NCBI RefSeq assembly: GCF_026314945.1
Contig: NZ_CP111121.1
Coordinates: 4,154,001-4,218,000 of the forward strand
Length of the DNA: 64,000 bases
DNA from: Chryseobacterium fluminis
GTDB taxonomy: Bacteria; Bacteroidota; Bacteroidia; Flavobacteriales; Weeksellaceae
Direction: 5' to 3'
The notes below the pieces were generated by a model. It did no database searches. It was not told where the DNA came from and worked only from the letters and a program-made list of their open reading frames with translations. Every line of letters begins with the position of its first letter. Position 1 is the first letter of the stretch. Both the position numbers and the translations under genes were made by a program. Positions 62,090-64,000 of the stretch are shown piece after piece.

Positions 62090-63126
62090 TGGGTCTGAAA
62101 GGTAAGAAAATACTTTTTCTGTCAGTAAGCTTTTTTAAATATGAAAGAGCGATCGCCAACAGGCTTTGTGAAATGGGGGCTGAGGTTGATTTTTATGATG
62201 AAAGACCGTCTAATTCCAATTTTTCGAAAGGAATCATCCGTTTTAATAAAAAGCTGTACCATGCGAAGATCAGTTCATATTATAGAACAATTTTAAAAGA
62301 AATAGAGAATAAGGAATATGATTATTTTCTGCTTATTAAAGGAGAAGCTACACCTTCTTTCTTTCTTGAAAAGATAAAACACGATCGTCCGGGAATGGAG
62401 ATGATCTATTATAACTTCGATCCTCTGGGAGAATATCCTACACTGATTTCCCATTTGGAGTATTTTGATAAGAAATTTACCTTTGAGTACCACGATTCCG
62501 TTGCGTATAACCTCAGCTTCCGGCCTTTGTTTTACGTTGATGAATATAAAAATCTGAATAATCATATTGATTCATTCGATTATGATATCATTTTTATAGG
62601 AAGCGCACATACGGATCGGTATATTGTAGGAGAGAAGGTAAAATCTATGGCAGATAAGCTGGGGTTGAAGGCCTTCTTTTACTATTATGCGATGGGAAAA
62701 ATTGCTTTCAGATTAAAAAAACTGGTAGATAACAGTCTGGAGCAGTTTGACCTTAAAAAATTAAGCTTTGAAAAACTGAACCATCAGCAGATCATTTCAT
62801 TCTATCAGAAAACAAAAACGGTCCTGGATATTAATAAGCCCTTTCAGAATGGTCTGACGATACGAACCTTTGAAGTTCTGGCCGCTGGCAGAAAACTCAT
62901 TACCACCAATGCCGATATCAGAAATTATCCTTTTTACAGTCCGGATAATATTTTAATTATAGATCGGGAAGACATAAAGCTGAACTCTGATTTTTTTAAA
63001 AGCGATTTTCAGGAACTCGATGATCACGTTCTGCATATGATGTCTTTGGATTCCTTTATCAGTGCTTTGTTTTCTGAGGATCAGCATTCGTACTGGACTT
63101 CCTTTAGAAAGAATGAGTTAAAATAA
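62089..63126 (+). CDS. CgeB-like glycosyltransferase
   Basis: 345 residues. Starts KGKKILFLSVSFFKYERAIA; the C-terminal half has DYDIIFIGSAHTDRY and LTIRTFEVLAAGRKLITTN, which match the CgeB/Glyco_trans_1_2 group of GT-B transferases. The ATG shares one base with the epimerase stop (TAATG), so translation is coupled. Last gene of the glycan cluster; a hairpin follows. Confidence 0.85.
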   Translation: MGLKGKKILFLSVSFFKYERAIANRLCEMGAEVDFYDERPSNSNFSKGIIRFNKKLYHAKISSYYRTILKEIENKEYDYFLLIKGEATPSFFLEKIKHDRPGMEMIYYNFDPLGEYPTLISHLEYFDKKFTFEYHDSVAYNLSFRPLFYVDEYKNLNNHIDSFDYDIIFIGSAHTDRYIVGEKVKSMADKLGLKAFFYYYAMGKIAFRLKKLVDNSLEQFDLKKLSFEKLNHQQIISFYQKTKTVLDINKPFQNGLTIRTFEVLAAGRKLITTNADIRNYPFYSPDNILIIDREDIKLNSDFFKSDFQELDDHVLHMMSLDSFISALFSEDQHSYWTSFRKNELK

Positions 63127-63128
63127 AA

Positions 63129-63153
63129 AAGCAACCCGGACAGGTTGCTTTTC
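63129..63153. terminator. bidirectional terminator between the glycan cluster and secG
   Basis: AAGCAACC (63129-63136) and GGTTGCTT (63143-63150), then TTCTTAT; A-run on the other side. Confidence 0.75.
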
Positions 63154-63174
63154 TTATATATAAATAGTTTATGC

Positions 63175-63522
63175 TTATTGAGCCGGTGTTACCGGAGCCT
63201 GAGCCGGAGTACTTGTAGAAACCGGAGCAGATGACTGTTTTGCCGGAGCTTCCTGCTTCGCCGGAAGTTTCGGGGCCGCCACTGAAGGTTTACCTGTAAT
63301 AACAACACTTATAAGAATAAGAACAATAATGACTGCACCCAGGCTCCATGTTGCTTTTTCCATAAAGTCATTGGTTCTCTGTACGCCAAACTGTGCAGAA
63401 GATGCACCTCCGAATGTACTTGAAAGACCTCCACCTTTAGGGTTTTGAGCCATAACAACGATTACCAGTAAAACGCTAGCAATCATAATAAGAACCATCA
63501 ATAATATAAATATTGTATCCAT
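63175..63522 (-). CDS. secG: preprotein translocase subunit SecG
   Basis: 115 residues from ATG 63522 (MDTIFILLMVLIMIASVLLV); the frame extends 18 codons upstream but adds only a charged stretch before the first helix. Two helices with the conserved linker QNPKGGGLSSTFGGASSAQF and GVQRTNDFMEKATW. The Pro/Ala-rich C-terminal tail is common in Bacteroidota. Assists SecYEG translocation. Confidence 0.95.
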   Translation of the reverse strand: MDTIFILLMVLIMIASVLLVIVVMAQNPKGGGLSSTFGGASSAQFGVQRTNDFMEKATWSLGAVIIVLILISVVITGKPSVAAPKLPAKQEAPAKQSSAPVSTSTPAQAPVTPAQ

Positions 63523-63603
63523 TAATTTGATATCTTTTTGAATGGGCAAATTTAATCTTTTTTTACCGAATAGCAAAGAAAGATGTCCGCAAATGTTAAT
63601 AAA

Positions 63604-63633
63604 AATAAAAACGGCAACAATGGTTGCCGTTTT
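63604..63633 (-). terminator. terminator of the M16-like gene
   Basis: Perfect 11-bp stem AAAACGGCAAC (63608-63618) and GTTGCCGTTTT (63623-63633), loop AATG; the minus strand continues with TATTTTTATT. Confidence 0.8.
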
Positions 63634-63654
63634 TTATATGAAACAGGGCGATTC

Positions 63655-64000
63655 TTATTTGAAATCTGAATCTTTAGCCTGATTTACCAGATAGGATTTT
63701 ACAGTCAGGTTGATGTCCATCCCACCCATGTTCTGGATGATCGTGAATGGTAACTTCACTCCTGAAACCTCTTTGTAATCGGCATAGCTTGTTGGGATAG
63801 AACCACCTTCCCCGGTTTTTACTTCTCCGGTTTTCAGACCGGTTTTTACACTGTAGTAATACGTTTCTTTTGCCCCTTTTATAACGTAAGAATCTTCATT
63901 ATTATACTTTTCGATTCCTGCCAGTTTATATTCAGCAGATTTTGCAAACGTTAATTCCGGGAAAAGCTCGGTGTCTTTAGACATTTCTGCTTTCTGCTTG
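63655..64000 (-). CDS. C-terminal end of an M16 (insulinase-like) peptidase-type protein (cut by window end)
   Basis: The frame is open to the window edge (KQKAE precedes the ATG at 63984). The visible 115 residues, with IEKYNNEDSYVIKGAKETYY, YSVKTGLKTGEVKTGEG and PTSYADYKEVSGVKLPFTII, match the LolA-like C-terminal extension of large flavobacterial M16 family proteins. The catalytic domain is not in the window, so the name rests on this tail only. Confidence 0.6.
   Translation of the reverse strand, partial: KQKAEMSKDTELFPELTFAKSAEYKLAGIEKYNNEDSYVIKGAKETYYYSVKTGLKTGEVKTGEGGSIPTSYADYKEVSGVKLPFTIIQNMGGMDINLTVKSYLVNQAKDSDFK

Overview
The window looks like a chromosomal segment of a Chryseobacterium-like flavobacterium (Bacteroidota, Weeksellaceae). 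The evidence is AT-rich DNA, promoters of the Bacteroidota type (TAnnTTTG at -7), no Shine-Dalgarno sequences, short-leader genes with the box TATTTTTG just before ATG, secreted proteins of the 'AQVGINTTNPQG' kind, an ISAon1-like insertion sequence, a PNGase F-like protein and a bacteriocin leader of the 'KKLNVSQMENLQG' type. No taxonomic search was possible.

Layout. 1-9.6 kb is accessory and decaying: tandem exported paralogs, an Rhs C-terminal tip remnant with a candidate immunity gene, flanked by two copies of a ~0.63-kb direct repeat, a frameshifted M20 peptidase, a heptamer tandem repeat, a collapsed tailspike/pectin-lyase-like gene, and a secreted-protein gene interrupted by an ISL3/ISAon1-like element, ending at tRNA-Ser(GGA). 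9.6-19.5 kb is core: ansA, trmH, rsmE, tsaD, a huge TamB-like gene (frameshifted) and an Lrp/AsnC regulator. 19.5-28.7 kb is a peptide-secretion island: a C39 peptidase ABC exporter, a TlpA-like thioredoxin, small membrane proteins, a two-cysteine double-glycine-type bacteriocin precursor with a candidate immunity protein, a transmembrane TPR-AraC regulator, a second (cysteine-free) GG-leader peptide and a secreted prolyl oligopeptidase. A palindrome ATTGAYCAAT lies before the bacteriocin/regulator and the second peptide, which suggests one regulon.

28.9-46 kb holds split transketolase, a Na+/solute symporter, a cluster of pirins/OsmC/GNAT/flavin reductase, an MFS exporter, asnB, a PNGase F-like protein and an RsmB-like methyltransferase (frameshifted). 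47-52.3 kb has YceI, pheS, and a histidine kinase plus NarL/LuxR-type response regulator followed by about 1 kb without genes. That 1 kb holds three similar transcription units. Each has one or two copies of a TATCTA[CT]A half-site element, an exactly conserved 33-bp step to a TAnnTTTG box, a ~115-135-nt RNA with repeated CACAAATGAT motifs, and a terminator hairpin. This looks like a family of sibling small RNAs controlled by the adjacent two-component system and is the most interesting find here. A perfect complement of the seed motif sits in another intergenic region at 41.98 kb.

52.3-64 kb is core again: DUF3108 protein, ferredoxin reductase and ferredoxin, LOG-family protein, PepD, recR, a four-gene surface-glycan cluster, secG, and the end of an M16-peptidase-like gene.

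Four otherwise conserved genes (M20 peptidase, TamB, flavin reductase, RsmB-like) are each broken by a single-base indel in a short homopolymer. Sequencing or assembly error is a serious alternative to real decay.
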